Origin: JAZLIT01 sp045617525
GTDB taxonomy: Bacteria; Bacillota; Bacilli; Bacillales_A; Planococcaceae
Direction: 5' to 3'
DNA length: 46,686 nucleotides
Assembly: GCA_045617525.1 (NCBI GenBank)
Contig: JAZLIT010000221.1
Location: forward strand, 1-46,686
Part shown: in pieces, positions 7,797 to 16,012 of the stretch
Position numbering within the stretch: the first letter of the stretch is position 1
How the letters are laid out: each line of letters opens with the position of its first letter
The notes under the pieces: generated by a model
What the model was told of the DNA's origin: nothing
Database searches by the model: none
What the model saw: the letters and a program-made list of their open reading frames with translations, nothing else
Program-made: the position numbers and the translations under genes

Positions 7797-8321
7797 ATGC
7801 TAGATAAAGAATTTCGATCATTTGAAAATCATGTGCTTTCTCTATTAAAGCTCATTGTTATAAGTCTATGGATTTATGCAGCAATTACAATAATTCCAGA
7901 TTTCCTGGAGCGCTATTTTCCGAACAATCCACAAGCGCAAACGGAACAACAAATGGTAAGGGTAATCGCAAATAGTAACACAAAATCAGATCAACAAATT
8001 AAAAATGAAGTAGTTTCAAAGCTACTTGACGTGAATACACCTACATTAGAGCAAAAAACAATACAATCTATCATGCAACAAAACTATCCGACTCTTCGCT
8101 ATGAAGTAAGGCAAGGTAACAATCAATTGCCAGCTAAGTGGAGCGATGGAATATACTATCCACAAGATTATTACGAATCCACTGTCATTAAGCTTGGACA
8201 AGGGCGTGGTGACAACTGGTTTTGCGCATTATTTAGTAAAGCATGTGGAGTAGAAGAAGAAGAAGAAAAAGAAGTGAAGAAACGATGGAAATTTAAAATG
8301 TTCAAATCGTTCAATAGATAG
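7797..8321 (+). CDS. spoIIR: SpoIIR-like sporulation signal protein (short form)
   Basis: SpoIIR is made in the forespore, exported to the intermembrane space, and triggers SpoIIGA to process pro-sigma-E. Here 174 residues contain one N-terminal membrane segment (LLKLIVISLWIYAAITIIP, about 16-34). RVIANSNTKSDQQIKNEVV, the conserved RxxANSDxxxDQxLK block, follows. The C-terminal motif is YYESTVIKLGQGRGDNWFCALFSKAC, matching the family's ITLGxGxGxNWWCVLFP. The B. subtilis protein is about 224 aa; this one lacks much of the middle helical region and ends in an EEEEEKEVKKRWKFK tail. It starts at ATG 7797 after AAGGAGG. Its position after prfA-prmC is that of B. subtilis spoIIR. No clear sigma-F promoter could be picked out. 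Confidence 0.85.
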   Translation: MLDKEFRSFENHVLSLLKLIVISLWIYAAITIIPDFLERYFPNNPQAQTEQQMVRVIANSNTKSDQQIKNEVVSKLLDVNTPTLEQKTIQSIMQQNYPTLRYEVRQGNNQLPAKWSDGIYYPQDYYESTVIKLGQGRGDNWFCALFSKACGVEEEEEKEVKKRWKFKMFKSFNR

Positions 8322-8323
8322 AA

Positions 8324-8480
8324 TTATCCACATTTTCAGAAAACTTATACACAGAACAATTGAGGTTATAAACAACTTGTGGAAACTTTTCTGAAAACGT
8401 TGATAGGAAGGGGGAAACAGCATGAAAACAACAATACTTTCTGTGGATAAAAATATAGATAATTCAGAAAGTTATGCACA
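8324..8480. promoter_or_regulatory. DnaA-box cluster upstream of and overlapping the start of ywlC
   Basis: Within 157 bases there are two perfect TTATCCACA boxes (plus strand 8324-8332; minus strand 8442-8450). There are two more that fit TTATNCACA (TTATACACA 8345-8353; TTATGCACA 8472-8480). Two have one mismatch (TTATAAACA 8366-8374; minus-strand GTTTCCACA at 8378-8386). A stable DnaA-binding cluster upstream of ywlC is known in B. subtilis, so this looks like a conserved DnaA-titration or regulatory site rather than an origin: no AT-rich unwinding element or dnaA/dnaN gene is nearby. Confidence 0.75.
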
Positions 8481-9453
8481 GGCTGTGGACTTTTTGAAAA
8501 ATGGAGAAGTAGTTGCTTTTCCTACTGAAACAGTTTACGGACTTGGTGCAATTGCCACGAACGATTCGGCTGTAAAGAAAATTTTTGCTGCTAAAAATCG
8601 ACCGGCAGATAATCCGTTAATCGTCCATGTAGGTACAGTTGAGGAAGTTTCAGCTTATGTAGAAGAAATTCCAGACGTTGCGAAAAAATGTATGGATGCA
8701 TTTTGGCCTGGCCCGTTAACGCTTATTTTACCTGCGAAAAAAGGCTTATTCTCACCAAATGTTACGGCAGGGCTATCAACAGTGGGTATTCGTATGCCAG
8801 ACCATCCTGTTGCGCTAAAATTATTACAACTGCTGAAGCAACCGGTTGCTGCCCCTAGTGCTAATCGAAGTGGGAAACCGAGTCCAACGAAAGCTGAGCA
8901 TGTACTAGAAGATTTACAGGGTAATATATCATGTGTAATTGATGGTGGTGGGACAGGCATTGGCTTAGAATCCACTGTTCTTGATGTAACATTAGATATA
9001 CCAACGATTTTACGTCCCGGCGGTGTAACGAAGGAAATGCTACAAGCGATAATTGGTGCCGTAAATGCTCCAAATCAGGAGGAGCAAAAGGACGATGCCA
9101 CGCCGAAAGCGCCGGGTATGAAATACACACATTATGCGCCAAATGCGCCAGTCTATCTGATTAATCCGAATGCTATGAAAATTGATAAGGCTTTGAATGA
9201 ATTGCATGCGCGTGGTGAGAAGATTGCATTAATTGCCCCAACGTATTTAGATAATCCAACTGCGCATTATCATTTTTCTGTCGGCTTGCAAGATGATTTA
9301 GATATGCATAGTGCACGTTTATATGATGCATTGCGCGCATGTGATAAAACAGATGCAACAATTATTTTATCAACAACGACAACAACTGATGGTGTAGGTG
9401 CGGCGATTATGAATCGATTAGAGAAAGCTGCATTAGGCTATTGGGAAGAATAA
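8422..9453 (+). CDS. ywlC: L-threonylcarbamoyladenylate synthase (Sua5/YwlC)
   Basis: This enzyme makes threonylcarbamoyl-AMP from threonine, bicarbonate and ATP, the first step of the t6A modification at position 37 of ANN-decoding tRNAs. The 343 residues match the Sua5 type. The YrdC-like domain (about 12-210) contains GEVVAFPTETVYGLGA, FAAKNRPADNPLIVHV and PVAAPSANRSGKPSPT. A linker and the C-terminal Sua5 domain follow (KAPGMKYTHYAPNAPVYLI onward). It starts at ATG 8422 after GGAAGGGGG. Its upstream region and first codons carry a DnaA-box cluster. It ends at a strong terminator. Confidence 0.95.
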   Translation: MKTTILSVDKNIDNSESYAQAVDFLKNGEVVAFPTETVYGLGAIATNDSAVKKIFAAKNRPADNPLIVHVGTVEEVSAYVEEIPDVAKKCMDAFWPGPLTLILPAKKGLFSPNVTAGLSTVGIRMPDHPVALKLLQLLKQPVAAPSANRSGKPSPTKAEHVLEDLQGNISCVIDGGGTGIGLESTVLDVTLDIPTILRPGGVTKEMLQAIIGAVNAPNQEEQKDDATPKAPGMKYTHYAPNAPVYLINPNAMKIDKALNELHARGEKIALIAPTYLDNPTAHYHFSVGLQDDLDMHSARLYDALRACDKTDATIILSTTTTTDGVGAAIMNRLEKAALGYWEE

Positions 9454-9459
9454 ATTAAG

Positions 9460-9502
9460 AATCGGTGTTTTGTGCTTAATGCACAAAACACCGATTTTTT
9501 TT
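9460..9502 (+). terminator. ywlC terminator
   Basis: A perfect 16-bp stem, AATCGGTGTTTTGTGC (9460-9475) with its complement at 9481-9496, a five-base loop and a run of eight T. Confidence 0.92.
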
Positions 9503-9515
9503 AATCGTGGTTCCT

Positions 9516-9596
9516 AAGCACTTTGCCATATGTGTCTGTTGCATTCAGAATTGTGTCAAAATAAGCACAAAATCCATTTAATTCCTCAAAGTGCTT
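9516..9596. repeat. Widely spaced 10-bp inverted repeat upstream of mntP
   Basis: AAGCACTTTG (9516-9525) is perfectly complementary to CAAAGTGCTT (9587-9596), with 61 bases between. A TATAAT (9637-9642) lies downstream, without a convincing -35 box. I do not see the conserved boxes of the yybP-ykoY manganese riboswitch. The arms could be operator half-sites or an RNA stem. Confidence 0.4.
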
Positions 9597-9665
9597 TTAT
9601 TTCATTTCTAAAGAAATAGTGAATCTGTACATTGCATATAATCTTTTTATAAAGAGGAGGATTGA

Positions 9666-10166
9666 ATGAAAGAAATAATTACGGGGGCATTAATGGGGCT
9701 GGATGTAATGGCTCTGTTTATTCTGTTACCCAACGTGAAAAAACGCCTGTTACTAGCCAGTTGGACAGCCTTTTTACATATGCTTTTCCCTTATATAGGT
9801 TTTGATATGGGGGGAATTCTTTATTCTTATTTCGATAAAGGTGCAGCGATTGTATCCGTTATTATTTTATTTTGTATTGGGTTGCAATTTTTATTTTCAG
9901 TGGAAGAAAGGCCAGAAATAAAAATTTCTCCGGCAATATTAGCAGTTTCAGCTAGTTTAGACACCTTTTCAGTAAGCCTTTCTTTTGGTATGCTAAATTT
10001 ACATAAAAATTTGTTTATTATAAGTTCAGGGATTGGAGCCTTTGTGTTAAGCTATTTTGCTCTTTACCTTTCGAAAACAGCATCAAAGATAAGAGGAAAA
10101 TATGTGAATCGAATTGCAGGAATGGTTTTAATTGTTATTAGCATTTGGTCGTATATAAAGCTTTAA
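9666..10166 (+). CDS. mntP: MntP-like manganese efflux pump (YwlD)
   Basis: A 166-residue polytopic membrane protein with six predicted helices, built as two three-helix repeats. The conserved intramembrane aspartates are in MGLDVMALFI (residue about 13) and in SASLDTFSVSLSFGM (about 99), the hallmark of MntP/DUF204 proteins that export Mn2+. In B. subtilis ywlD lies between ywlC and ywlE, as here, which supports the assignment. It starts at ATG 9666 with AGAGGAGG. The first motif is a little unusual (the family commonly has GLDAFAVS), so substrate identity is from family and position. Confidence 0.8.
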   Translation: MKEIITGALMGLDVMALFILLPNVKKRLLLASWTAFLHMLFPYIGFDMGGILYSYFDKGAAIVSVIILFCIGLQFLFSVEERPEIKISPAILAVSASLDTFSVSLSFGMLNLHKNLFIISSGIGAFVLSYFALYLSKTASKIRGKYVNRIAGMVLIVISIWSYIKL

Positions 10167-10194
10167 TGAGAAAGAAAAAGAAAGAGTGTGAATG

Positions 10195-10632
10195 ATGAAC
10201 ATTTACTTTATTTGTACAGGAAATACATGCCGAAGTCCGATGGCAGAAGCGATTTTAAAAACAATGGATCTTCCAAATGTACAAGTCCGTTCAGCTGGAA
10301 TTTATGCATTAGAGGGGGGTGAAATGTCGGAAAATGCCAAAACGATACTGGCAACGGAAAAAATTGCTGCAGACCATGTTTCTAAGCAATTATCGATGCA
10401 GGATGTTGAATGGGCAGATTTAATATTGACAATGACCACAGCACATAAAAATACAATTTTGGCGACGTATCCATCAGCTCATAGTAAAACGTACACGTTA
10501 AAGGAGTACGTAGCGCCTTATAGTTCTAAAGATATTTCAGATCCTTTCGGCGGAAATTTAGTGCGGTATAAGCAAACGTTTGACGAATTAAATAATTATA
10601 TTGAGGAATTACGAAGTGTACTTATAAAATAA
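10195..10632 (+). CDS. ywlE: Protein arginine phosphatase (YwlE), low-molecular-weight PTP fold
   Basis: YwlE removes phosphate from arginine residues placed by McsB, opposing the arginine-phosphate tag of the CtsR/ClpCP stress system. The active-site loop is CTGNTCRS (residues 7-14 if ATG 10195 is used). The nucleophile Cys7, the Thr11 that gives arginine specificity and Arg13 are all present, and the general acid lies in ISDPFGG. The second of two adjacent ATG codons (10192/10195) is chosen for spacing from AAAGAGTG and for agreement with the B. subtilis numbering. Total length is 145 aa. mcsA/mcsB/clpC are not in this window. Confidence 0.93.
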   Translation: MNIYFICTGNTCRSPMAEAILKTMDLPNVQVRSAGIYALEGGEMSENAKTILATEKIAADHVSKQLSMQDVEWADLILTMTTAHKNTILATYPSAHSKTYTLKEYVAPYSSKDISDPFGGNLVRYKQTFDELNNYIEELRSVLIK

Positions 10633-10662
10633 ATTATATAACTCAATCCAGGGGGAATAAAC

Positions 10663-11949
10663 GTGCACCAAAAAGGATTTACCATTCGTCGAAAGCTAGT
10701 CCTATTCGTTGGGATTTTAGCTTTAATTACATACTCAGTAAGTTTTGTTTTTATAGAATTTTTACAACCTACATTTTTTGAGAATGTAGATAGTAAAATA
10801 TTTCAATTGATTACATACACGTTAGGTATTGCATGGTCATGTATTTTAGCTGCAATTTTTAGTGTGATTATCGTTCGTCCACTTCAAAGGTTAGAGCAGT
10901 CTGCAAAGCTAGTGGCACAAGGTAAAATTGGTAAGGACGTAGAGATGCCGGTAACAAGTGACGAAATACGCAATGTTGCTGAGGCTTTCCAAAAAATGTT
11001 GGATAATCTCCGTGATATGGTCGATGGTATTGAGCAAAACTATAATGTAACTAACGAAAAAATTGAGGAACTTTCTGAATCTACACGGGTAGCATCACGT
11101 AAAGCGGAAAGTATTGCACACACAGTTGCGCAAATTTCACATGGTGCAGAGGCGTCAGCTGTTGCTGTTCAAGAAACGGCAGAGGCACTAGATGATGTGC
11201 GTCAGCTTGCAAGTGAAGTGAATCGCCGTGCTGAGATGTCAGCAACTGATTCGCAGCAAATCGTATTAAATCTAAACAATACAACGACTGCAATTCAGAC
11301 ATTAGTGGATAGCATTCGAACAATTGCAGATGGTAATGAGCAGGCATTAGTAAACATTCAAGAATTAGAAAAAAATGCAGGGCAAGTAGAGCGTATTATT
11401 GGCCTTGTTGGCGATATCGCAGCACAGACGAATTTATTGGCATTGAACGCTTCAATCGAGGCTGCACGTGCAGGTGATCACGGTAAGGGCTTCGCAGTAG
11501 TAGCAGAGGAAGTTCGAGGACTTGCAGATGAAAGTGCAAAAGCCGTTCAAGGAATTACAACATTAATCAAAACAATGCAAAGTAATGTTTATACAGTCGT
11601 AAAACAAATGAGTGAGCAAGTATCGTTTGCGGTATCAGAATCAAATCGTGTGAATGAAACGACGGTAGTAGTCGAAGGTATGGCGAGCAGTGTGAATGAA
11701 ATGGCGGCTTCAGTAGTAGACATTTCAAAACTAATTGAACAGCAAATGCATAATATTGAAATGACAGCACGTCAATCGCAAGAAGTTGCTGCGATTACAG
11801 AACAAACGTCTGCAAGTGCACAGGAAGTTCGGAGTGCAGCGGAAGAGCAAGCAGTTTCAATTGATCAAGTTGAACAGCTTTCACTTCAGTTGAAACAACA
11901 ATCAACTGAGCTACATAAAGTAATTCAACAATTTGATCGCACAAAATAA
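10663..11949 (+). CDS. Methyl-accepting chemotaxis protein
   Basis: A 428-residue chemoreceptor starting with GTG 10663 after AGGGGG. It has two membrane segments (about 12-31 and 47-71), with only about 15 residues outside the membrane between them. A HAMP domain (about 70-122) and a long helical signalling domain follow. The hairpin tip is visible as GDIAAQTNLLALNASIEAARAGDHGKGFAVVAEEVRGLADES (given here only to name the conserved block around residues 245-287), where CheA and CheW bind. The outer loop is too short for a ligand-binding domain, so it may sense membrane or cytoplasmic signals. It sits between ywlE and rpiB, which is not the B. subtilis arrangement, and it ends at a probable terminator. 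Confidence 0.93.
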   Translation: MHQKGFTIRRKLVLFVGILALITYSVSFVFIEFLQPTFFENVDSKIFQLITYTLGIAWSCILAAIFSVIIVRPLQRLEQSAKLVAQGKIGKDVEMPVTSDEIRNVAEAFQKMLDNLRDMVDGIEQNYNVTNEKIEELSESTRVASRKAESIAHTVAQISHGAEASAVAVQETAEALDDVRQLASEVNRRAEMSATDSQQIVLNLNNTTTAIQTLVDSIRTIADGNEQALVNIQELEKNAGQVERIIGLVGDIAAQTNLLALNASIEAARAGDHGKGFAVVAEEVRGLADESAKAVQGITTLIKTMQSNVYTVVKQMSEQVSFAVSESNRVNETTVVVEGMASSVNEMAASVVDISKLIEQQMHNIEMTARQSQEVAAITEQTSASAQEVRSAAEEQAVSIDQVEQLSLQLKQQSTELHKVIQQFDRTK

Positions 11950-11960
11950 AAATAAATATT

Positions 11961-12035
11961 AAAAGTGTTATTCGTTTCTTCAGTTTCCTCTAGCTACTTG
12001 AGAGAGGGCGGTGGTAGTGATGGATAACACTTTTT
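11961..12035 (+). terminator. Terminator after the chemoreceptor gene
   Basis: AAAAGTGTTAT (11961-11971) pairs with ATAACACTTTT (12024-12034), followed by further T. The long enclosed segment contains its own shorter pairing (TTTCCTCT with AGAGAGGG), so the structure would be branched. Confidence 0.5.
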
Positions 12036-12086
12036 CTTTATAAAATTTGCGAACAGAGCACGATTAATATAGAGAAGGTGTATAAA

Positions 12087-13358
12087 ATGTCGGCTAGAGT
12101 TAAGGAAATGGATTCTATTGAAAAATACATAGAATCACCAGAATTAGTCAATAAATTATATAAGCGCGTTTTAATTGTCGTAAGTTTATCGCAAATGCTT
12201 GGTGGCGCAGGGTTGGCAGCGGGTGTCACGGTGGGTGCACTTATTGCCCAGCAAATGCTAGGTACGGACGCATATGCTGGAGTACCAACAGCATTACTGA
12301 CATTAGGCTCAGCCCTTGCAGCGTTTATTATCGGGAAAATTTCGCAAAAGCATGGGCGCCGAACGGGTTTATCGACAGGCTTTCTTCTAGGTGGACTAGG
12401 AGCGATAGGTGTAGTTCTTGCTACAATACTGAATAGTGTTGTACTTCTATTTGCTTCATTATTAATCTATGGCGCGGGGACTGCATCAAATTTACAGGCA
12501 CGTTATGCGGGGACGGATCTAGCAAGCGCTACCCAACGAGCGAAAGCGATTAGTGTAACCATGGTGATGACGACATTTGGAGCGGTTGCAGGGCCGAATT
12601 TAGTAGAGGTGATGGGGCGTTTTGCAATTTCCATTGGTGTGCCTTCTCTTGCTGGTCCATTCATTTTATCAGCTGTAGCTTATATGGGGGCTGGGCTTGT
12701 GCTTTATATGCTATTGCGCCCGGATCCATTAGAAATTGCGACTCAAATTGCTCTATATAAACAGCAGCATAAGAAAGAAATAGACGTAGATACACCAGAT
12801 AAATCACGTAATAAAAAAGGATTAGTCGTTGGGGCAACGGTGATGATATTAACGCAAATTGTAATGGTAGCGATTATGACGATGACCCCTATTCATATGA
12901 TGCATCATGGGCATAGTATGGCCAATGTTGGACTAGTTATAAGCTTTCATATAGGAGCAATGTATTTGCCCTCGTTAATTACAGGTGTGCTTGTTGATAA
13001 AATTGGCCGTTTTGCAATGAGTATTGCAGCAGGTGTCACGCTGCTGTTCGCAGGTGGTGTGGCGGCATTTGCACCGAATGATTCTATGCTACTGTTAATT
13101 ATTGCGCTGTCATTACTCGGATTAGGTTGGAACTTTGGGCTAATTAGTGGAACAGCACAAGTAGTAGATTCGACTGAGCCCGAGACTCGTGCAAAAACAC
13201 AAGGGAAATTAGATGTATTAATGGCGTTGGCAGGTGCCTCAGGGGGTGCAATGTCAGGTTTAATTGTTGTAAATGCAAGCTATGCTACCTTGTCATTAGC
13301 AGGTGGATTATTGTCATTACTATTAGTGCCAGTTGCTATTTGGTCTCGTCGTAAGTGA
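12087..13358 (+). CDS. Major facilitator superfamily transporter
   Basis: A 423-residue membrane protein with 12 predicted helices in two halves joined by a charged loop (about residues 225-250, QHKKEIDVDTPDKSRNKKG). The loop between helices 2 and 3 carries the MFS motif A in the form GKISQKHGRRTGL, and a second half-motif is GVLVDKIGRFAMS. A histidine/methionine-rich stretch TPIHMMHHGHSM lies at the start of the second half. The substrate cannot be named. The start is ATG 12087, seven bases after AGAAGGTG; an in-frame GTG at 12078 is part of that site. It has no evident operon partner. Confidence 0.85.
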   Translation: MSARVKEMDSIEKYIESPELVNKLYKRVLIVVSLSQMLGGAGLAAGVTVGALIAQQMLGTDAYAGVPTALLTLGSALAAFIIGKISQKHGRRTGLSTGFLLGGLGAIGVVLATILNSVVLLFASLLIYGAGTASNLQARYAGTDLASATQRAKAISVTMVMTTFGAVAGPNLVEVMGRFAISIGVPSLAGPFILSAVAYMGAGLVLYMLLRPDPLEIATQIALYKQQHKKEIDVDTPDKSRNKKGLVVGATVMILTQIVMVAIMTMTPIHMMHHGHSMANVGLVISFHIGAMYLPSLITGVLVDKIGRFAMSIAAGVTLLFAGGVAAFAPNDSMLLLIIALSLLGLGWNFGLISGTAQVVDSTEPETRAKTQGKLDVLMALAGASGGAMSGLIVVNASYATLSLAGGLLSLLLVPVAIWSRRK

Positions 13359-13567
13359 GCTGAAAAATCGCTCTAAATCTCTTAATCACGAAAGAAGCTT
13401 GTTTCGTGATGGTTGATTCACTCTCAAAGATGAACGATTTTATGCTCGTAAATAAACAACATTCGTCTTTTGTGTGATTATTCAAACAGATTCTATCAAA
13501 GCCATGTAAATTTTTTTGAATCAATGGTACACTGATGGTGAATATAAATCGGAAAGAGGGAACAACG

Positions 13568-14005
13568 TTGAAAATTGCTATTTCTTCAGACCACGGTGGT
13601 AATAATCTGCGCAAAGAGATTATGACGCTTCTAGACGAACAAAACATTAGCTACGAGGACTTTGGACCGCAAAACAATGATTCAGTAGATTATCCAGATT
13701 ATGCACGTCCAGTTGCAGAAAAAGTTGCAGCAGGTGAATTTGATCGTGGTATTTTAATTTGCGGTACAGGCATTGGAATCTCAATCGCAGCGAATAAATT
13801 TAAAGGAATTCGTTGTGCACTTGTACATGATGTATTTTCTGCTAAAGCAACACGTGGTCACAATGACTCAAACATTTTAGCGATGGGCGAGCGCGTTATC
13901 GGCGTTGGCTTAGCACGCGAAATCGTTGAGGCATGGTTAAATACAGATTTCGAAGGTGGCCGTCACTCAGCGCGTATCGCAAAACTTTCTGAATTAGAGG
14001 CTTAA
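13568..14005 (+). CDS. rpiB: Ribose-5-phosphate isomerase B / RpiB-family sugar-phosphate isomerase (YwlF)
   Basis: RpiB interconverts ribose-5-phosphate and ribulose-5-phosphate. The 145 residues carry KIAISSDHGGNNLR (phosphate binding, N-terminus), DYPDYARPVA, the catalytic-cysteine block ICGTGIGISIAANK (about 64-77) and HNDSNILAMGERVIG. The start is set at TTG 13568, because AAAGAGGG lies eight bases ahead and the protein then begins M-K-I-A-I-S-S-D-H-G-G as in homologues. A longer ATG start (13535) would add 11 unrelated residues and lacks a ribosome-binding site. It is followed five bases later by ywlG and then glyA, as in B. subtilis. Confidence 0.93.
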   Translation: MKIAISSDHGGNNLRKEIMTLLDEQNISYEDFGPQNNDSVDYPDYARPVAEKVAAGEFDRGILICGTGIGISIAANKFKGIRCALVHDVFSAKATRGHNDSNILAMGERVIGVGLAREIVEAWLNTDFEGGRHSARIAKLSELEA

Positions 14006-14010
14006 TCAAA

Positions 14011-14565
14011 ATGGTAAGCTTACAAAAAATCCAACATGACATCGATCTGTTACTTAGTGAGTTAAGTGAGCAAGTGAAGTTCATGCCGAAGCAGTTATTC
14101 GTCGTAGGTTGTTCTACGTCAGAAATTGCTGGCGCACATATTGGAACATCGGGTACAGAGGAAATTGCAGCTGTTATATATGAACAGCTACAGCAATTTG
14201 CGAAGCGCCATCAGCTCTATTTAGTTTTTCAAGGTTGTGAGCATATTAACCGAGCACTTACGCTCGAATACGCTGCAGCTATGCACTATCATTTTGAACC
14301 AGTTTCAGTTATACCTGTAAGAACGGCGGGCGGATCCATGTCAGCGTACGCATATAAACAGCTTGAGCAACCTGTTGTTGTAGAAGCGGTACAAGCGCAC
14401 GCAGGGATTGATATTGGCCAAACGTTGATTGGCATGCATTTGAAGGCAGTTGCAGTACCTATTCGAACGTCTGTAAAAATGATAGGTGATGCCGTTGTGA
14501 CCATTGCAACGACGCGTCCTAAAAATATCGGTGGCGAACGAGCAGTCTATAAATTGAATGAATAA
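14011..14565 (+). CDS. ywlG: YwlG family protein (UPF0340/DUF436)
   Basis: A 184-residue conserved protein of unknown function found in Firmicutes beside rpiB and glyA. Recognisable blocks are LFVVGCSTSEIAGAHIGTSG (about 27-46), LVFQGCEHINRALTLE, VIPVRTAGGSMSAYAY and GIDIGQTLIGMHLKAVAVP. There is no signal peptide or membrane segment. It starts at ATG 14011, only five bases after the rpiB stop; AGAGG inside the rpiB end serves as the ribosome-binding site. The cysteine and histidine in the conserved blocks hint at an enzyme, but no reaction is known to me. Confidence 0.9.
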   Translation: MVSLQKIQHDIDLLLSELSEQVKFMPKQLFVVGCSTSEIAGAHIGTSGTEEIAAVIYEQLQQFAKRHQLYLVFQGCEHINRALTLEYAAAMHYHFEPVSVIPVRTAGGSMSAYAYKQLEQPVVVEAVQAHAGIDIGQTLIGMHLKAVAVPIRTSVKMIGDAVVTIATTRPKNIGGERAVYKLNE

Positions 14566-14616
14566 TGAGATGACCTAGCCTAAAGAGCTAGCGAACTATA
14601 GGGGGAAATGGAAATT

Positions 14617-15858
14617 ATGGCATTTGAAAAATTAGCATTACAAGATAAAGCAGTACTTGATGGGATTTTAGCAGAGAAAAAGCGTCAAAACGCAAACATC
14701 GAGTTAATCGCATCTGAAAACTTCGTATCGGAAGCAGTAATGGAAGCGCAAGGCTCTCACTTAACAAATAAATACGCAGAAGGTTACCCAGGCAAACGCT
14801 ATTACGGTGGCTGTGAGCACGTTGACGTAGTAGAAGATATCGCACGTGACCGCGTAAAAGAAATTTTCGGTGCAGAATATGCAAACGTTCAACCACACTC
14901 AGGTGCACAAGCAAACATGGCAGTATACCACGCTATTTTAAAACCAGGCGACACAGTACTTGGGATGAACCTTTCTCATGGCGGTCACTTAACACACGGT
15001 TCACCAGTAAACTTTTCTGGCGAATTATATAACTTCGTGGAATATGGTGTAACAAAAGACACAAACTTAATCGACTATAATGATGTACGTGAAAAAGCAA
15101 TTGCCAACAAACCAAAATTAATCGTGGCTGGCGCATCAGCGTATCCACGTGCAATTGACTTCGCGAAATTCCGTGAAATCGCGGATGAAGTAGGTGCATA
15201 TTTCATGGTAGATATGGCGCACATCGCGGGTCTAGTGGCAGCTGGCGAACACCAATCACCAGTACCTTACGCAGATTTCGTGACTTCAACAACGCATAAA
15301 ACATTACGTGGCCCTCGCGGTGGCTTAATCCTTGCTGCAAAAGAATGGGAGCAAAAGTTAAATAAAGCAGTGTTCCCAGGAATTCAAGGTGGCCCACTAA
15401 TGCACGTAATCGCTGCAAAAGCGGTAGCATTTGGAGAAGCATTACAACCAGAATTTAAAGACTACGCAAAACAAATTATAAAAAATGCAAAAGCGTTAGC
15501 AGAAAGCTTAATCGCTGAAGGCGTTGAAATCGTATCGGGTGGTACTGATAACCACTTACTACTTTTAAATGTAAAATCTTTAGGTTTAACAGGCAAAGTA
15601 GCAGAGCATGCACTTGATGCAGTTGGTATTACAACAAATAAAAATACAATTCCTTATGATACAGAATCTCCATTCGTGACTTCAGGCGTTCGTATTGGTA
15701 CTCCTGCTGTTACATCTCGTGGCTTCAAAGAAGAGGAAATGAAAGAAATCGGCGCAATTATTGCAGCGATTCTTAAAAATCCAGAATCAGAAGAAGTGAA
15801 GCAAGATGCAGTTGCACGTGTAGTGGCACTGACGGATCGTTTCCCGCTTTACGCATAA
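14617..15858 (+). CDS. glyA: Serine hydroxymethyltransferase
   Basis: GlyA converts serine and tetrahydrofolate to glycine and 5,10-methylene-THF using pyridoxal phosphate, supplying one-carbon units. The 413 residues show ELIASENFVSEAVMEAQGS, YAEGYPGKRYYGGCE, QPHSGAQANMAVY, and the PLP lysine in TSTTHKTLRGPRGG (about residue 228). The start is taken at ATG 14617 (MAFEKLALQ), 11 bases after AGGGGG. An in-frame ATG at 14608 sits almost on top of that site. It is co-directional with rpiB and ywlG and ends at a strong terminator. Confidence 0.97.
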   Translation: MAFEKLALQDKAVLDGILAEKKRQNANIELIASENFVSEAVMEAQGSHLTNKYAEGYPGKRYYGGCEHVDVVEDIARDRVKEIFGAEYANVQPHSGAQANMAVYHAILKPGDTVLGMNLSHGGHLTHGSPVNFSGELYNFVEYGVTKDTNLIDYNDVREKAIANKPKLIVAGASAYPRAIDFAKFREIADEVGAYFMVDMAHIAGLVAAGEHQSPVPYADFVTSTTHKTLRGPRGGLILAAKEWEQKLNKAVFPGIQGGPLMHVIAAKAVAFGEALQPEFKDYAKQIIKNAKALAESLIAEGVEIVSGGTDNHLLLLNVKSLGLTGKVAEHALDAVGITTNKNTIPYDTESPFVTSGVRIGTPAVTSRGFKEEEMKEIGAIIAAILKNPESEEVKQDAVARVVALTDRFPLYA

Positions 15859-15866
15859 TTTAAATG

Positions 15867-15908
15867 AAAATGGTACCGAGCATATTCTAGCTCGGTGCCA
15901 TTTTTTTT
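15867..15908 (+). terminator. glyA terminator
   Basis: A 13-bp stem (15868-15880 with 15889-15901, one G-T pair) built on AATGGTACCGAGC, an eight-base loop and a run of T. Confidence 0.9.
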
Positions 15909-16012
15909 GGCAGAAAAAGCAATAATATTGCGAATATTACAATTTATTGTAGCTAAAGTAGTGTTTTTGTTCTAATATAATTCTTAAGAGTATGTTTGGG
16001 AGGAGGCGGAAA

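Noticed and set aside
8324..8480. Replication origin
   Set aside because: DnaA boxes are present, but there is no AT-rich unwinding element with DnaA-trios, and dnaA, dnaN and rpmH are not nearby.
9503..9665. yybP-ykoY manganese riboswitch before mntP
   Set aside because: The conserved loop sequences were not found; only a spaced inverted repeat is present.
13385..13411. Terminator after the MFS gene
   Set aside because: ATCACGAAA/TTTCGTGAT makes a clean stem, but no T-run follows on the plus strand; left unassigned.
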